This document shows positions 12,087-23,014 of a DNA stretch of 64,000 nucleotides, piece by piece. Origin of the DNA: Cryptomeria japonica (lineage: Eukaryota; Streptophyta; Pinopsida; Cupressales; Cupressaceae); NCBI RefSeq assembly GCF_030272615.1, contig NC_081409.1, forward strand, positions 647,682,468 to 647,746,467, given 5' to 3'. The notes under the pieces were generated by a model. The model worked only from the letters and a program-made list of their open reading frames with translations. It did no database searches and was not told where the DNA came from. Both the position numbers and the translations under genes were made by a program. How positions within the stretch are numbered: the first letter of the stretch is position 1; each line of letters opens with the position of its first letter.

Positions 12087-12246
12087 CAGACTTAGTCAAA
12101 TTTCAGGATTAGGACTTTCAGACTTAGCCAAATTTCAGGATCAGGACTTTCAGACTTAGCCAAATTTCAGGATCAGGACTTTCAGACTTAGCCAAATTTC
12201 AGGATCAGGACATTCAGACTTCATCACTTATCAACTTGACCTAACT
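12087..12246. repeat. 32-bp minisatellite at the end of the G LTR
   Basis: Units of 32 bases with core cagacttagccaaatttcag start at 12087, 12119, 12151, 12183 and (partial) 12215. The truncated second LTR has one unit fewer (starts at 14172, 14204, 14236, 14268), which alone accounts for the 339 versus 307-base difference between the copies. This shows unit loss or gain since insertion or during replication. Confidence 0.9.
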
Positions 12247-12400
12247 CAAGCAGAACCTGCTATCCAGGTGATCCCCTTGGCGACACTCAAAATACAAAGG
12301 CTAACAGACAAAACCCTAAAAGACCTAGAAAACAAACCCTAAAAAGGAAAAAGTAGGGGTCCCCATTTGCAATGGGGCGATGTGTGAAATGGTCACAACA

Positions 12401-14146
12401 TCTAGCGCCACCTTGAATAAATGTTTCTGAAACATTTCAGAGATAAAGACTCAATCGACACCTAGAACCTCCAGAAAATTCATCCCAACTTATCAGGTGA
12501 CTAGAAAGTGCACTCAAAGTGGAAGAAGAATCCCATATCAGATCAAAATACTTAGTCTTTGATTACCCAGGTGTGTGCAAGTGTATTCATTCCTCTCGAC
12601 AAGACAATTATGACCTTCAGGTTCCCCTATGATCGGCTACATAGTTTATCTAAACTTCAAAAGCATCCTAGATAGAGCCCCGTTGCTAGCCAGACATCCA
12701 TAGTCCCGACGAGGTTATTGCCGCAAGCTCACGAACATTGCTCCATTGCCAGCCAGGCGTCTATAGCCCCGATGGAGTTACTCGCATATTCCCCTTAGCC
12801 AATTTTGATATTTCATTTCATTTCATTTTATTTTTTCATTTTTCTCTTTCATTTTTTTTCTTTTGATGTTGCTTTTTCATTCCGTCAATTCCTTTGGCTC
12901 GTAAGCAGTGAAGCTTACTAGGGTTTGAGGGTTGCGGTGGCACTGAAGCCAGATTTTAGATTTTTCACCAATCACAGCTTTGCCTGAAAACCATAATGAC
13001 TCGGAATCCATTAATGTGTGAAGATATAGTAATCAACAGATGTTGGCATCAAGATACAGAAAATGATTCCCTTCCAAGTCAAATACAGGTCCTAATCAGA
13101 TGATAAAGCTGGAGAGGAACAACCTCAGATTTTGAGCACTTCATGAATAGATATCTAAGAAATGAGTCCAACATAAGATCCAGGATGTAGCCAGTGTGTG
13201 AGCAACAACACAGACGCCCTTTCTCACAAGATGGAGGCTCCCACTCAAGACACCTAAACTAAAGCAAACCGAGCGACAGACTGACCCAAAGCAAACTAAG
13301 CTAAAGCGCACACCAAAAGCAAACAACTAAACTACCTGAGCCACACTAGATCATAAGTCAAATGACTCAAGGCAAATTAAGAACAAGGCTCAAAATACCT
13401 CTAATCTAAAAACACGAAAAGAAAACCTGCTCTAAACCTATATACAAGACTCCTAGACTCGACACGACTCAAGGAAGCGAAATATGTACATGACTTTACA
13501 TGATTTCTCAGGTTGTGCAACAGGAGCATGGCAAACGTGATGGTTCTCAGTCGGGCAAATTCATCCTTAAAGACAAAAAACCAAGCTCTCATCATGCATC
13601 TCTCATACTCGGGCAAATTTTCACTCAAAATGATCAAGTGGGGTAATTCGTTAGGACCATGATCAATCCAGATGCAATTTGTTTTCCCAAAATTCCCATA
13701 ATCAAAATCATAATACTTTCAAGGCTAGGATTAAGGAAAGAGACAACCTGGCACATTTCAGGCTCAGACGGAACTGTATTGTCGGAAGCGAGGCCACCAG
13801 CTGCTTCAGGAGGTTGCCATTGATGATGAATCATTTCACGAGCATTCACAGTGTGTTGATCTTGATTAGGAAATTCCTCTTGAAACAAGCTCAGCGCCCC
13901 TTTGAATAGCTCAAGATTCTCTGTTTTCATTGAGATATCTTGCATAAACTAGGCATCTTTATGAAATTTTGTGAGCATATCCTCAAAAATGAGAGTCTCC
14001 TTGAGGGATTGAGCTTCAAAGATGTCCTCTAGTTGATCAAAGATAATCTCAGGTGGCCTTTCTTCTTCAAGCATAGTCTCAGGAGGTCGGAGCTGATGAT
14101 GGATCATATCACTGACAGTAACTTGCCTATCTTGAAAAAAATTTGG
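12401..14146. other. Interior of element G
   Basis: Starts TCTAGCGCCACC directly after the LTR, a possible but unidentified primer site. A 45-base imperfect direct repeat (ttgcyagccag ... atagyccc) lies at about 12680-12724 and 12753-12790. No zinc knuckle, protease, reverse transcriptase or integrase motif is visible, so G is a deletion derivative or a naturally non-coding large element. Confidence 0.5.
13634..14140 (-). pseudogene. Minus-strand coding-like frame in element G
   Basis: A minus-strand frame with a single stop (near 13945) runs leftward from about 14140 to 13634. It contains two diverged internal repeats, VSDMIHHQLRPPET and AREMIHHQWQPPEA, which suggests former protein-level selection. 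I do not recognise the family; it may be part of a Gag or of an additional retrotransposon ORF. If it belongs to G, then G is transcribed from the minus strand and the 4.7-kb LTR is its 3' LTR. Confidence 0.35.
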
Positions 14147-14453
14147 TAGTTTTTGGAGGTTTTTCAGTTTCCAGACTTAGTCAAATTTCAGGATCAGGAC
14201 TTTCAAACTTAGCCAAATTTCAGGATCAGGACTTTCAGACTTAGCCAAATTTCAGGATCAGGACATTCAGACTTCATCACTTATCAACTTGACCTAACTC
14301 AAGCAGAACCTGCTATCCAGGTGATCCCCTTGGCGACACTCAAAATGCAAAGGCTAACAGACAAAACCCTAAAAGACCTAGAAAACAAACCCTAAAAAGC
14401 AAAAAGTAGGGGTCCCCATTTGCAATGGGGCGATGTGTGAAATGGTCACAACA
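14147..14453. repeat. Truncated second LTR of element G
   Basis: It matches 12062-12400, with one 32-bp unit fewer and very few substitutions. The first 4.37 kb of the LTR, and the terminal interior with its priming signal, are missing; the break is at about 14147 after CTTGAAAAAAATTTGG. The GCTAG duplication after 14453 is intact, so the deletion is internal to the element. Confidence 0.85.
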
Positions 14454-15749
14454 GCTAGTATGGTGGATTAGAGGGTCTAGTTTGGGCATTATGAAGCTGT
14501 TCAAGTGGTAGATGACAGTGTTTTCCTCTCCAAATTGTCTGTATATTCTGAGTCTAGGCTATTCCGAGGTTTTTGTTTCCATTTTGAGGGACTTGCTATT
14601 TATAGTAAGTGAGTGGCTGTTGGAGAAGCACCCTTACTATTTTTAGTAAGGTAGTTGGATACATAGTGGATATATTGGTTAACTCTTAGGTTCAGACGGA
14701 ATTGAGAAATAATGATTAATGATGAAGTTCTAATGTTATAATTATTATTAAAGTTATACTTTAATAATAATTAATTATTAAGTGCATATTATTAATAAAT
14801 TAAGTGGACTTTATTTAAAAAGGGATTTATAAGTGAATAATAAATTATACTTTATATTTTAATATTGTGCACCAAAAAGGAGGGAAAAGAAATGAAATTA
14901 AAGTAAATTAAAGGAGATGAAGACAAATTCAAATTAAACATTATAAAATGGCATTTGGATTTCATTTCATTCATTCTTGAATCATTCAACATTTGTCTTT
15001 TCTGGAGAAGCTTTGGCTTTGAAGAAGAGACCTAGGGTTTCACTATAAATTCAATCTTGGAGAATGTAGCCTCTCTCTGATTGTGCAAATACTGGTGGCT
15101 TTATTCAAAGGTCACGTTTGTGCTTTATTGGTGAAGAAGTTCAGAAATTTATAAGGGTTTCATTGAAGATCAAAATATTAAAGAGTTAATCTTTTGCATA
15201 TCAAATTTTGTGCTGGCTGCTAGAGTTGCGTGAACAGTGTCACACTACAGTATTAAGTGTGCAGATTGGAAGTGATAATCTCCAGAAAATTTTAAGGGTT
15301 TGATGATTTAATTGCTTCCATATAGTGGATGTGGTTTGAGGATATTCGTTCTATTGTATGACTATTGCAAACTTTATACTTCATTCTGGTAACCATGTAT
15401 GGTAGAGGGTTTCAAGGCATATCTTACCTGTAAGTTCGTGAATTGAAACTCCCAATTTTTTTGGGTATTGTTGATTTAGATAATAGGAGATATTTTATGA
15501 ACTGGGTTGTTGATATTTTTTGAAAAGACTTAGTATCTAAATTGACGTAAAAATCTGGAATTTTCAGCTTTATATTCCCTATGTAATATCTTATTTTTTT
15601 GAGTTGAAATAATTATTGCAATATATTCTATTTTGTTGCATTATATTGTTGTATCAAACATTGCAAATATATGGAAAAAATATAAAACCCAAATCAAAGA
15701 CAAGCGAAAATTAGAAAAGTAAATATCCTATCAAGGGTGGGATATTTCA

Positions 15750-17001
15750 AACAACAATTAGGTTGGCCCCTCTAGATGTAATGTGTAATTACAAAACAAT
15801 CTGCCCAAAAAAAAATTCCAATGTAGTGTGGAAGGAGAAATGAGATGTGTGAGGCATCACATAATGTTGAAAAACCTTTCTGTCCATCCCAAATCATCAT
15901 CTATAGATCAACATGCAACCGCACATACCCAAAAATTATAGGTTAGGTGCAAATGATAACAGTGTTTATGCGCATCGATATAATTTGCTCAAACTGGAAG
16001 GTGAACCACCAAGGGTACTTTCTGATGCCCAAGATAACATCAACAATTATCCGCAACACGAAAATATCAAGACGCATCACCAAAGCACAAGTAGACATAG
16101 GAATGCAACACATTCCTTTACACTAAAATCAGAACAGTCACACTTGACTAAACATCGACTACAAATCCTAGAAATCAACACCAAAGCATACCAAACATCA
16201 TGATACATCTTTATAAGCCTTTTGAAGAATCCACAAATGGATACCACATATACGCATGTTCACAGAGCTAGTTACCCACTATCACTGTATCACACTAAAC
16301 CACATCCAAACCAAATAATTCTATTGAAGTACACATCCGAATCAACAAGTTTGACATCAATAGAAACAAGAACTTATATTTTAAATAATATTCCCCTTTG
16401 TCATTAATGGCAAAACTTGTGCCAACTCCAAAATCACTCCCCTTTTGACATCAAAGACAAAGGGTGTCTTCTAAAAACAGAATTCAATAGACTATATACA
16501 AATCCCCTTATATATGGCACTAACTCAAAACTCGAAACCAAAACTATATCATAAACGTTTGGACGCACTTGTTTAAAATAAAAATTTTATTAATAGAAAA
16601 ACATTTAACTACTTCTCCGAGTTAGGGGTATGATATTCTAATGGATGAACTTTAGATGAGCCCAGACAATATTCCAATCAACTGCTGCATAAATCAAAGA
16701 TTATGTTGACTTACAATCTTCAAAAGAAAATTCTTTGCCTCTTCACAACTTCCCAGAACCTTTATTTTCTTCCTTACTGGGAGTCTTTAAGAATATTGAC
16801 CATCCTAGTGAGGTACATACCTACAATATCTCTCGGTAAAAATCTTTCTTGATCTGCTCCTTCTAATTGGTCACAACAACCTCCATGGCTTTATTTTCAT
16901 TTTATTTTTTTCCATTTTCTTCATATTTTTTGGATCTCCTCCCATGATTAAGTTCACCCTTTTCTTTGTCCGAAATCACATGTTTAGGGCCTGTCTAATT
17001 C
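15750..17001 (-). other. 3' end of minus-strand element K: probable LTR and polypurine tract
   Basis: Read on the minus strand, GTCAAAAGGGGAG (about 16437-16449) and GACAAAGGGGAA (about 16391-16402) resemble the polypurine signals just before the 3' LTRs of elements C and E. The sequence to the left (15755-16385) would then be LTR, with a GATGTCAAACTTG stretch like other LTRs here. No second LTR copy is in view, so the boundary is approximate. Open plus-strand stretches here show no known motif. Confidence 0.4.
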
Positions 17002-17454
17002 TTATCCTTCTTGCTTTGACAATGGACTGGTTACCATATCCAGTGCTTGAGTCATCATATATGACTCCTTCCTTACTACAACCTTTCTCTTCTTTGTTAA
17101 TACTTCCAATATCTCTTTAGGTAGTTCATCATCAATGTCGTCTATATATTTGTTAATGATAATTAAATACATGATTATCGCCTTCTCAATCTTGTCCTTG
17201 TCTGTTAGAGGTGTCAGAGGTACATTTAGATATAACCTAGTAGAGAAATTCAATGATTCATGCTCAAACACTGCTTTCACCAAACTATTAGGATCTAATG
17301 ACTAATAATTTGGATAATCTTTAAAATTATGTTTATGTTTATTTAGTTTGGCAGACATTTTTTTTTAACTTCTCTCCTCTTCTTTATAGGGGTCACTAAT
17401 TGAGAGACCAATGTTCTCTTTCTTCTATTCATAGTCACTGTGTCCTTTTATTCT

Positions 17455-17470
17455 TCTTCTTCTTCTTCAA
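17455..17470. repeat. (TTC)n microsatellite
   Basis: About five TTC units occur in the linker part of the K accessory ORF, where on the minus strand they encode lysine/glutamate-rich sequence. Confidence 0.6.
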
Positions 17471-17788
17471 GCTTAGCCCTCTTTGTTCTTGTTTGGATCA
17501 CAAACTATTCCTTATGAACTTCTTCATTAGTGCTATCACTTTCTACTTCTTCAATTTTAGGCTCTGGGCCTCCCTTGTTTCTTTTTGTTTATGCATTGGT
17601 TCTTTCTTCTTACTTGCTACCAATTTGGTAGGGGTTCTAGAGAAACCTATCTTTATTGAAAGAGAGACAGAGATAGACCTAGTTCTCCTTTGTACATGCA
17701 TAGAAGACCCCTCAAATGGAGTCACTCCAAAAACCTCAGATACAAGGCATAAACCAATATTTTGATATAGTTTCTCTCATAGTTTTAA

Positions 17789-17976
17789 AACTCGTGGACT
17801 CGCCACGGACTCGCCACGGACTCGCGAGTCCATGGGAGCCACGAGTCGACTCGCCAAGAACTCGCGAGGCGAGTCCTGGCGAGTCCATTTGAAAGACTCG
17901 CGAGTCTTTTGCAAGGACTCGCGCGAGTCTTTTGCATGGACTCGCGAGTCTTTCAGATGGACTCGCGCGAGCCAGA
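17789..17976. repeat. Left subterminal GACTCGCGAGTC repeat cluster of the hAT element
   Basis: More than a dozen GACTCG/CGAGTC motifs are packed in under 190 bases, several as the palindrome GACTCGCGAGTC. A smaller cluster lies at 18557-18640 near the right end. Subterminal repeats of this kind are transposase-binding sites in known hAT elements; here that role is inferred. Confidence 0.8.
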
Positions 17977-18050
17977 AAAAAAGTCATGCAAGCTTTAAAA
18001 TTGAGTTTAACATGTGAAAAAATTTGGTCTCTCCGTCAGGATTCATATAT

Positions 18051-18123
18051 GGAATATAACATTTAAGTATAAGTGATATTTCCTTATATCTTTCTTCTTT
18101 CTTATACTTTAAGTTATATTCCA
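18051..18123. repeat. Hairpin-forming inverted repeat inside the hAT element
   Basis: Arms GGAATATAACATTTAAGTATA and near complement TATACTTTAAGTTATATTCC surround a loop of about 30 bases with its own TTTC-rich repeat. Together with sequence to about 18232 it matches 11946-12113 in the G LTR, including gatgtttgagagtggttt and gcaaaatctagtttttgg. Confidence 0.8.
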
Positions 18124-18556
18124 TATATACTGTCAGGATGTTTGAGAGTGGTTTCGGACCTCTAGGAGTTATAATGCAAAATCTAGTTTTTGGAGGATTC
18201 TTCAATTTTCCAGACTTAGTCAAATTTCAGGATCCTTCGGCGATGTCAAATTTCAGGATCCTTCGGCGATGCCCCTTGACCCCAACTTGGGGGTGCTGCC
18301 CCCAAACAACCGGCGAAAAATACAGGGGGAAATTGCGTCGATGGAAGTAGGGAAAATTTAACCTCTGAGTCTGATTAGGCTCCATATAAAAGCATAATTG
18401 CATTGAAGAAATCTTGGTATTATACATTTTAGAGTTGAAAGTTTGAAACTATGAGTATGTGACATGTGTAATGCTTCAATTATGGCTCTTATGTTCTCTA
18501 AATGCATTAATTTCTTTATGTTTTTTTGTAAAACTACGGTTTTTTTTTTTGCCGAG

Positions 18557-18640
18557 TCCTTGTCGAGTCTTTCACGAGTCTTTCACGAGTCCGAGTCCGA
18601 GTCCAAATTTTTGATTTGCCGAGTCCATGGCGAGTCCGAG
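18557..18640. repeat. Right subterminal GAGTC repeat cluster of the hAT element
   Basis: Eight CGAGTC/GAGTCC motifs cluster in 84 bases next to the right terminal repeat. The cluster is mostly in one orientation, unlike the palindromic left cluster. Confidence 0.75.
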
Positions 18641-19422
18641 TTTTTCAACTATGGTTTCTCTATTATTTTCTCATGCTCTTGATTAACTTTGTCTAGCCTT
18701 AGCTTAGAAAATATCTCTTCTATGGTATCAAACATAGGCTCATTGGAATCAACCGACACCTTTAGTATTGTAGCAATATGCCTTTCAACTTCTTCTGCTG
18801 AAATTTCATAGGATAACTCCGGTACCCAAACAACTCTCGTCTTAACAATCTCAATATAGCAATGGTCTGCACTTACTAGAAATGTAAACAAATTGTAATT
18901 TTGGATGACATTCACCAAAAATCTATCCCTTTCTTGCATTCTACCATGAAAATTCTTGAACCAGCTAGAGTAGTACTGGGTGTTGTATGCATTCCACTTG
19001 TCCCAAAAGACCTAATATGCTATCTAATTTGAACCACAATCAGGGATAACTTATCCCACACTTTATCTTTAATACCTCTAGAACATCATTCATCAACATG
19101 AAAGCCAAATATATAAACAAACGATCCATACTTGAACTGATATTTCCTCTTCTTCTTTCTTTCCAAGTTCTCCAATAGCTATTGCCTCAAAAGTTCGTAG
19201 AGGTTAAACCTTTCTCCAGCAACCACCATTTGATGTGCAGTGTGAATTGCTATCACGGTGGGAGAACCCTCACAGTTCTAAAAGGAGACTTTTTACGCCA
19301 AATGCTTTGTTACAAATTAAACTCCCAGATCAACATGCTACTCTACAGTTTTAGCTCTTTCATTATGCACCGAACCAGTAAGTTGTGCAACAATATCATT
19401 TTTTACTATCTTCTTTACCAGA

Positions 19423-20250
19423 AGGGTACATGTGGAACACAAACCAGTCAATGCCCTAATGGCATCCTTTGTAATTTTGTATAGCCGGTCCAAATAAATC
19501 ACATCATCATGAAATTGTCTTAGAATGCTTTGAATTCATGCTTCATCATAGCTAAAATCAGGAAGTTACTTCCAAGTATTCAGACTCATCCAAAGAATCA
19601 TTTTGTATTCCTCAAATATCGTTAGATTAGTGTATTGGATGGAAAATTAGGGTTTTACAAATTATGCTTTGTAAACTAGGAGACCATCCAATTTAAACAT
19701 GCCAACACATTAAAAGGGGGATAAATACAATAGATTCAATCTTAAATCTCTTAGGAAGAGGGTTGAATGTTGATTGTATTCCTTATTCCCCTTTTGTTTG
19801 AGTTAAAAATGTAATTAAAATTATAAAGTTGAATTTAGGGTACATGTGGAACACAAATCAGTCAAAGCCCTAATGGCATCCTTTGTAATTTTGTATAGCC
19901 GGTCCAAATAAATCACATCTTCATGAAATTGGCTTAGGATGCTTTGAATTCATGCTTCATCATAGCTAAAATCAAGAAATTACTTCCAAGTATTAAGACT
20001 CATCTAAAGAATCATTTTGTATTCCTCAAATGTCATTAAATTAGTGTATTGGATGGAAAATTAGGGTTTTACAAGTTATGCTTTGTAAACTAGGAGGCCA
20101 CCCAATTTAAACATGCCAACACATTAAAAGGAGGATAAAGACAATAGATCCAACCTTAACTCTATTAGTAAGAGGGTTGAATGATGATTGGAGTCCTTAT
20201 TCCCCTTTTGTTTGAGTTAAAAATGTAATTAAAATTATAAAGTTGAATTT
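19423..20250. repeat. Tandem duplication of 414 bp
   Basis: Unit 1 is 19423-19836 and unit 2 is 19837-20250. Each begins AGGGTACATGTGGAACACAAA; the sequence after unit 2 again starts AGGG, leaving a 4-bp microhomology at each junction. The units differ by scattered substitutions. The left part of each unit covers the accessory-ORF segment of element K, so that segment is present twice. Confidence 0.92.
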
Positions 20251-22302
20251 AGGGCAAGTATCTCGATAATTAGAAATAAACTGATGAAAATAGATTGCTA
20301 GAGATATCCAAAAGAGCCATAGTCAAAGATTTGGGAAAATGAAAAGAATCAAAACCTATTCGCAAAAGTTTGGGCTAATTTTTCGGTATTGGGTAGTACA
20401 GGTTCACGTTGGTCCTCCGATTTTCGCTTCGCCAAAAGTTGAACCTATTTGTCATCGTCAAATCTACCAAAATCCTTCAGTATAACTCTTGAGTATATTT
20501 CTCGCATATAGAAAGAGATGGAAAATGTTGTGGATAGGTTTGCCTTACGTCAAACCCCAGTTTAGGAATTAACCTTAAAATTGAAATGATAAACATAATA
20601 GAAAATCATAGCAAGATACTCTCCCTTTGAGGGAAAGTCTGGATCTCAAATATAATGCTTGTAATTAAATTATATACCTTAATGAAGTTTTGCTTGGATC
20701 CCCATGCAAGGGCTTTAGGATGTCTTGTAGAATGTCTTCATAAAAAGTTGATAATGGATTCCATCTTGAATGCTTGAAATTGACTTTACTTTTTCTTCAA
20801 CACTTGATGAATGCTTGATTTCTTGCTCACTTGAATTTGCTAGAGTGTAATTGAGATCATTAGATGGCTTTGGTTTCAAATGAGAGGGGTAGAACTTCTT
20901 TTCTACTTGATTGCTTGAAAATTAATTGAATTTTTGGATTAGGTCAACAATGGATCAACTTTCTCGCTCACTCGAGGCGACCGCTATGAGTACTAAACTT
21001 GGGTCCTAATGAAGAGGACCAGAGCTTTGGGTGCCTTGGTCCTGAGAATCAATACTCAAGTTTGGGGAGAAGGTAGGGAAGGTGATGAAATTTCAAGTTT
21101 GTAGGTTGTGTGATCAATATCAAAATAGTCATCGGGCATCAAAAGATGAATCACTAAGGTGAGGACTAGGCAAGGATAAAATTGTATGTGGATACAGTTT
21201 ATGATGCCACATTTAGCCCCCACTTTAGTGGAAGTATGAGACTAAACAAACTCATGGTAAAGTAAAAAGTCACATTGAAAAACTTTCACCAAGACATCAA
21301 AGTGAAAAGACACACCAAGCCCCCAAGGACTTTAGGATCTTTCTAGTCTAATATCAAGATAAAAGGGACAACACATCAAACGGAGAGAGAGAGCATGACT
21401 ATACTGCCCTAGTAAGATTTTATTACTATGAGTCATGAAAAAGGAAAATACTAAATTACAAAGTAAAAGGCTCAGTTTTCAAAGTAACTTGAGTATTGAA
21501 AACATGTCATGGTGTGCGTATGAAGTGCAACATTGAGCAGAGTGTATGCCCCAACGTTAAATCGATTGCATATGCCTCGGGAGAAATTGCTTTAAGGTAG
21601 CATGCGAATAAAAGACAAGCACATTACAACAATGAGATGCCCCCAAGAAAGGATAAATCAAAGGATAATGGACACAAAGCATATAAGAGAAAAAGAACAT
21701 AAGGGATTAACTAACTTTAGGGTCAGTTTCTCTTATGATAAATAATGTATATCAAAAATATTTGTATTGAATTGACCTCATTCCCTTAAGGTAGTGGAAT
21801 TATGGACACAATGGAAGAAGAGAACAAGAGAGAACAATCTAATGTCTTTTTGTGTCAACACATAATAGACCAAAAAGAGATCTCAATGCTTTGCATCATC
21901 CTCAAGTAGAAAACATAAGGTACATTTACGAATGATAGCACATTTACAACATAACATAGATATAACATATAGAAGAATTGAGATACAAATAGAGGAACTT
22001 CACAACAGATTCGACCACTTTATTACCTTGCAACAACAGCGTAACAAAAGTCATCCAAAGAGAACGAAACATAACACGAAAACTTGTCAATCAGTACAAC
22101 ACGTGGGAAGCACATTATGAACAAGAAAACACACAAAAGAGAATCCACAACATGAATGAAGATTTGTCAAACAAATCATCCGGCTCCCAATCTTGCTTAA
22201 TTTCATCTAGGGATGATGGACAAGATGCTAGGGGAGCCAATTTGAGCAGAGTAGATGGAGCTATTGCAAGTTCCAAACAAGGACCATGCTCGAATGATGA
22301 AT
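20251..22302. other. Gene-free sequence between the tandem duplication and element E
   Basis: No open frame longer than about 60 codons, zinc knuckle or polymerase motif is visible on either strand. The last 150 bases, read on the minus strand, give a coding-like stretch ending EIKQDWEPDDLFDKSS, which could be the Gypsy relic F continuing across the E insertion. The rest resembles non-coding LTR or spacer DNA, but I found no repeated partner. Confidence 0.35.
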
Positions 22303-22307
22303 CACTT

Positions 22308-23014
22308 TGTTGGCAAGAGACATTGTTCCGGTGAAGATTGATGCATGAGAAATGCTTAGGAGTTGTCATTGTTGGCAACTCAATTCAGAAATCATATCCG
22401 GTACATGTAGATTTGATTTATCGGAAGTTGCATTATTCCTTTGGCAAAAGTCTAGAAGGTGGAATACAGTATTTGATAGTGTATGAGTACAGTATGCAGA
22501 TCTTGATTTTGGTAGCATAACTTTGGTTACAGTAATAGAGGTAGATGATTCGAGGTTCGAGGCAGCTTATTTTGTAATCCTAGCATCTGGTGTTGATTCA
22601 TGAGTGAGATTGAAGGTCCGGTAACCAGTAATTCAGGAAGAACAAAGCTATTTTGATGTAATGTGTGATCCAGAATCTTTGGGATGATTTCGGTGATTGG
22701 TTTCAAGTTTGAGGAGATTGGGCCAACATATGTGAAGCTTTTTATCATCTTGTTTAGGTCCGCATTGGATTTGTGGATGGATTGAGCTGACTTGTTGGTT
22801 ACCCATTTTATGTTGCGTGTTATACGGTTTTTGGAAGCCGACATGAGAATTGATTTGTTTTGTTGATGCGGATATATAAGATCGATATATTTGACTATTT
22901 TGGGAGATGGGATGAGTGTAAGGAGTCTGTATGATAGAATGTGTGAAGTTTGGTGAATGTAATTGAAGGTTTAATTGCTCCGGTATATGACAGAGCAGCA
23001 TAACAGAGTAGAGA
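22308..23014 (+). repeat. 5' LTR of element E, first part
   Basis: It matches 58153-58859 along its length (starts TGTTGGCAAGAGACA, ends AACAGAGTAGAGA). It stops where element D begins; the LTR resumes after 48241. A TATATAAG stretch lies at about 22873. Confidence 0.87.

Larger units (their letters stand above)
7692..12400. repeat. Full-length LTR of element G (about 4.7 kb)
   Basis: It starts TGTTGACG and ends TCACAACA; the right end is fixed by identity to 14147-14453 and the left by the GCTAG duplication. In order it holds a possible TATA at 8558, an AT-rich stretch with AATTTCGCC-type motifs (9350-10100), the palindrome array (10127-11908), a hairpin (11946-12005), a 32-bp minisatellite (12087-12246) and a terminal inverted motif CCCCATTtgcAATGGGG. 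At 4.7 kb it is near the top of the known size range for plant LTRs. No protein-coding frame is convincing. Confidence 0.78.
7692..14453. mobile_element. Element G: LTR element with a 4.7-kb LTR, inserted in the A 3' LTR
   Basis: Ends TGTTGACGTG and GGTCACAACA are flanked by perfect GCTAG duplications (7687-7691 and 14454-14458). The left LTR is full length (7692-12400). The right copy keeps only the last 307 bases (14147-14453). Over the final 186 bases the two copies differ at two sites, so G is much younger than A. The 1.75-kb interior lacks pol. Orientation is ambiguous: the sequence after the left LTR could be a primer site (TCTAGCGCCACC), but the only coding-like interior frame is on the minus strand. 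Confidence 0.82.
284..15749 (+). mobile_element. Element A: non-autonomous Ty3/Gypsy-type LTR retrotransposon
   Basis: Both LTRs begin TGTAATRYCCCC and end GGGATATTTCA, at 284-1593 and at 7622-15749 (the latter interrupted by element G). The flanks AACAT (279-283) and AACAA (15750-15754) are a decayed 5-bp target duplication. A primer site follows the left LTR directly. The interior holds gag remnants with a Gypsy-style zinc knuckle but no recognisable reverse transcriptase, RNase H or integrase, so A would have needed enzymes in trans. Its interior also carries a solo LTR (4538-7099). Many small differences between the two LTRs mark an old insertion. Confidence 0.85.
7622..15749 (+). repeat. 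3' LTR of element A, split by element G
   Basis: The LTR occupies 7622-7691 and 14459-15749; everything between is element G plus one copy of its target duplication. Removing G joins TAGGCTAG to TATGGTGG exactly as in the 5' LTR near 345-365. The LTR ends ATATTTCA at 15749. It differs from the 5' LTR by many substitutions and a few indels. Confidence 0.88.
17778..18653. mobile_element. Non-autonomous hAT-like transposon (876 bp)
   Basis: Terminal inverted repeats CATAGTTTTAAAACTCG (left) and, as read inward from the right end, CATAGTTGAAAAACTCG match at 15 of 17 positions. Perfect 8-bp duplications GTTTCTCT flank them (17770-17777 and 18654-18661). An 8-bp duplication and short terminal repeats followed by dense subterminal motifs are hAT hallmarks. 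No transposase frame is present, so it would need a transposase in trans. Removing it restores continuity of the K accessory-ORF relic. Its interior shares about 170 bases with the G LTR. Confidence 0.87.
17002..19640 (-). pseudogene. Accessory ORF relic of element K, homologous to the E accessory ORF
   Basis: Minus-strand pieces, in order, resemble successive parts of the E accessory ORF. About 19440-19520 carries HDDVIYLDRLYKITKDAIRA (E: YDEFIWLDRPQNITKQSIQA). 18649-18939 carries SADHCYIEIVKTRVVWVPEL (E: DKDQCHMEATEPRTVWIMPM). 17543-17725 is a lysine-rich linker. 17002-17283 carries DKIEKAIIMYL and PKEILEVLTKKR (E: QRTIEEAVVQYM, PKGLYDILDAKR). Stops and frameshifts are frequent, and the hAT element at 17778-18653 separates the linker from the central piece. 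Function unknown; the central part may be distantly related to putative plant transposon proteins, which is unverified. Confidence 0.6.

Noticed and set aside
12876-12895. TTCCGTCAATTCCTTTGG resembles a universal rRNA primer site (CCGTCAATTCCTTT).
   Set aside because: Only about 14 bases match and the surrounding sequence has no rRNA similarity; treated as chance within the interior of element G.
17400-17765. Plus-strand open frame of 121 codons.
   Set aside because: It is opposite the K accessory-ORF relic and arises from (TTC)n and TTT-rich sequence that encodes lysine on the minus strand.
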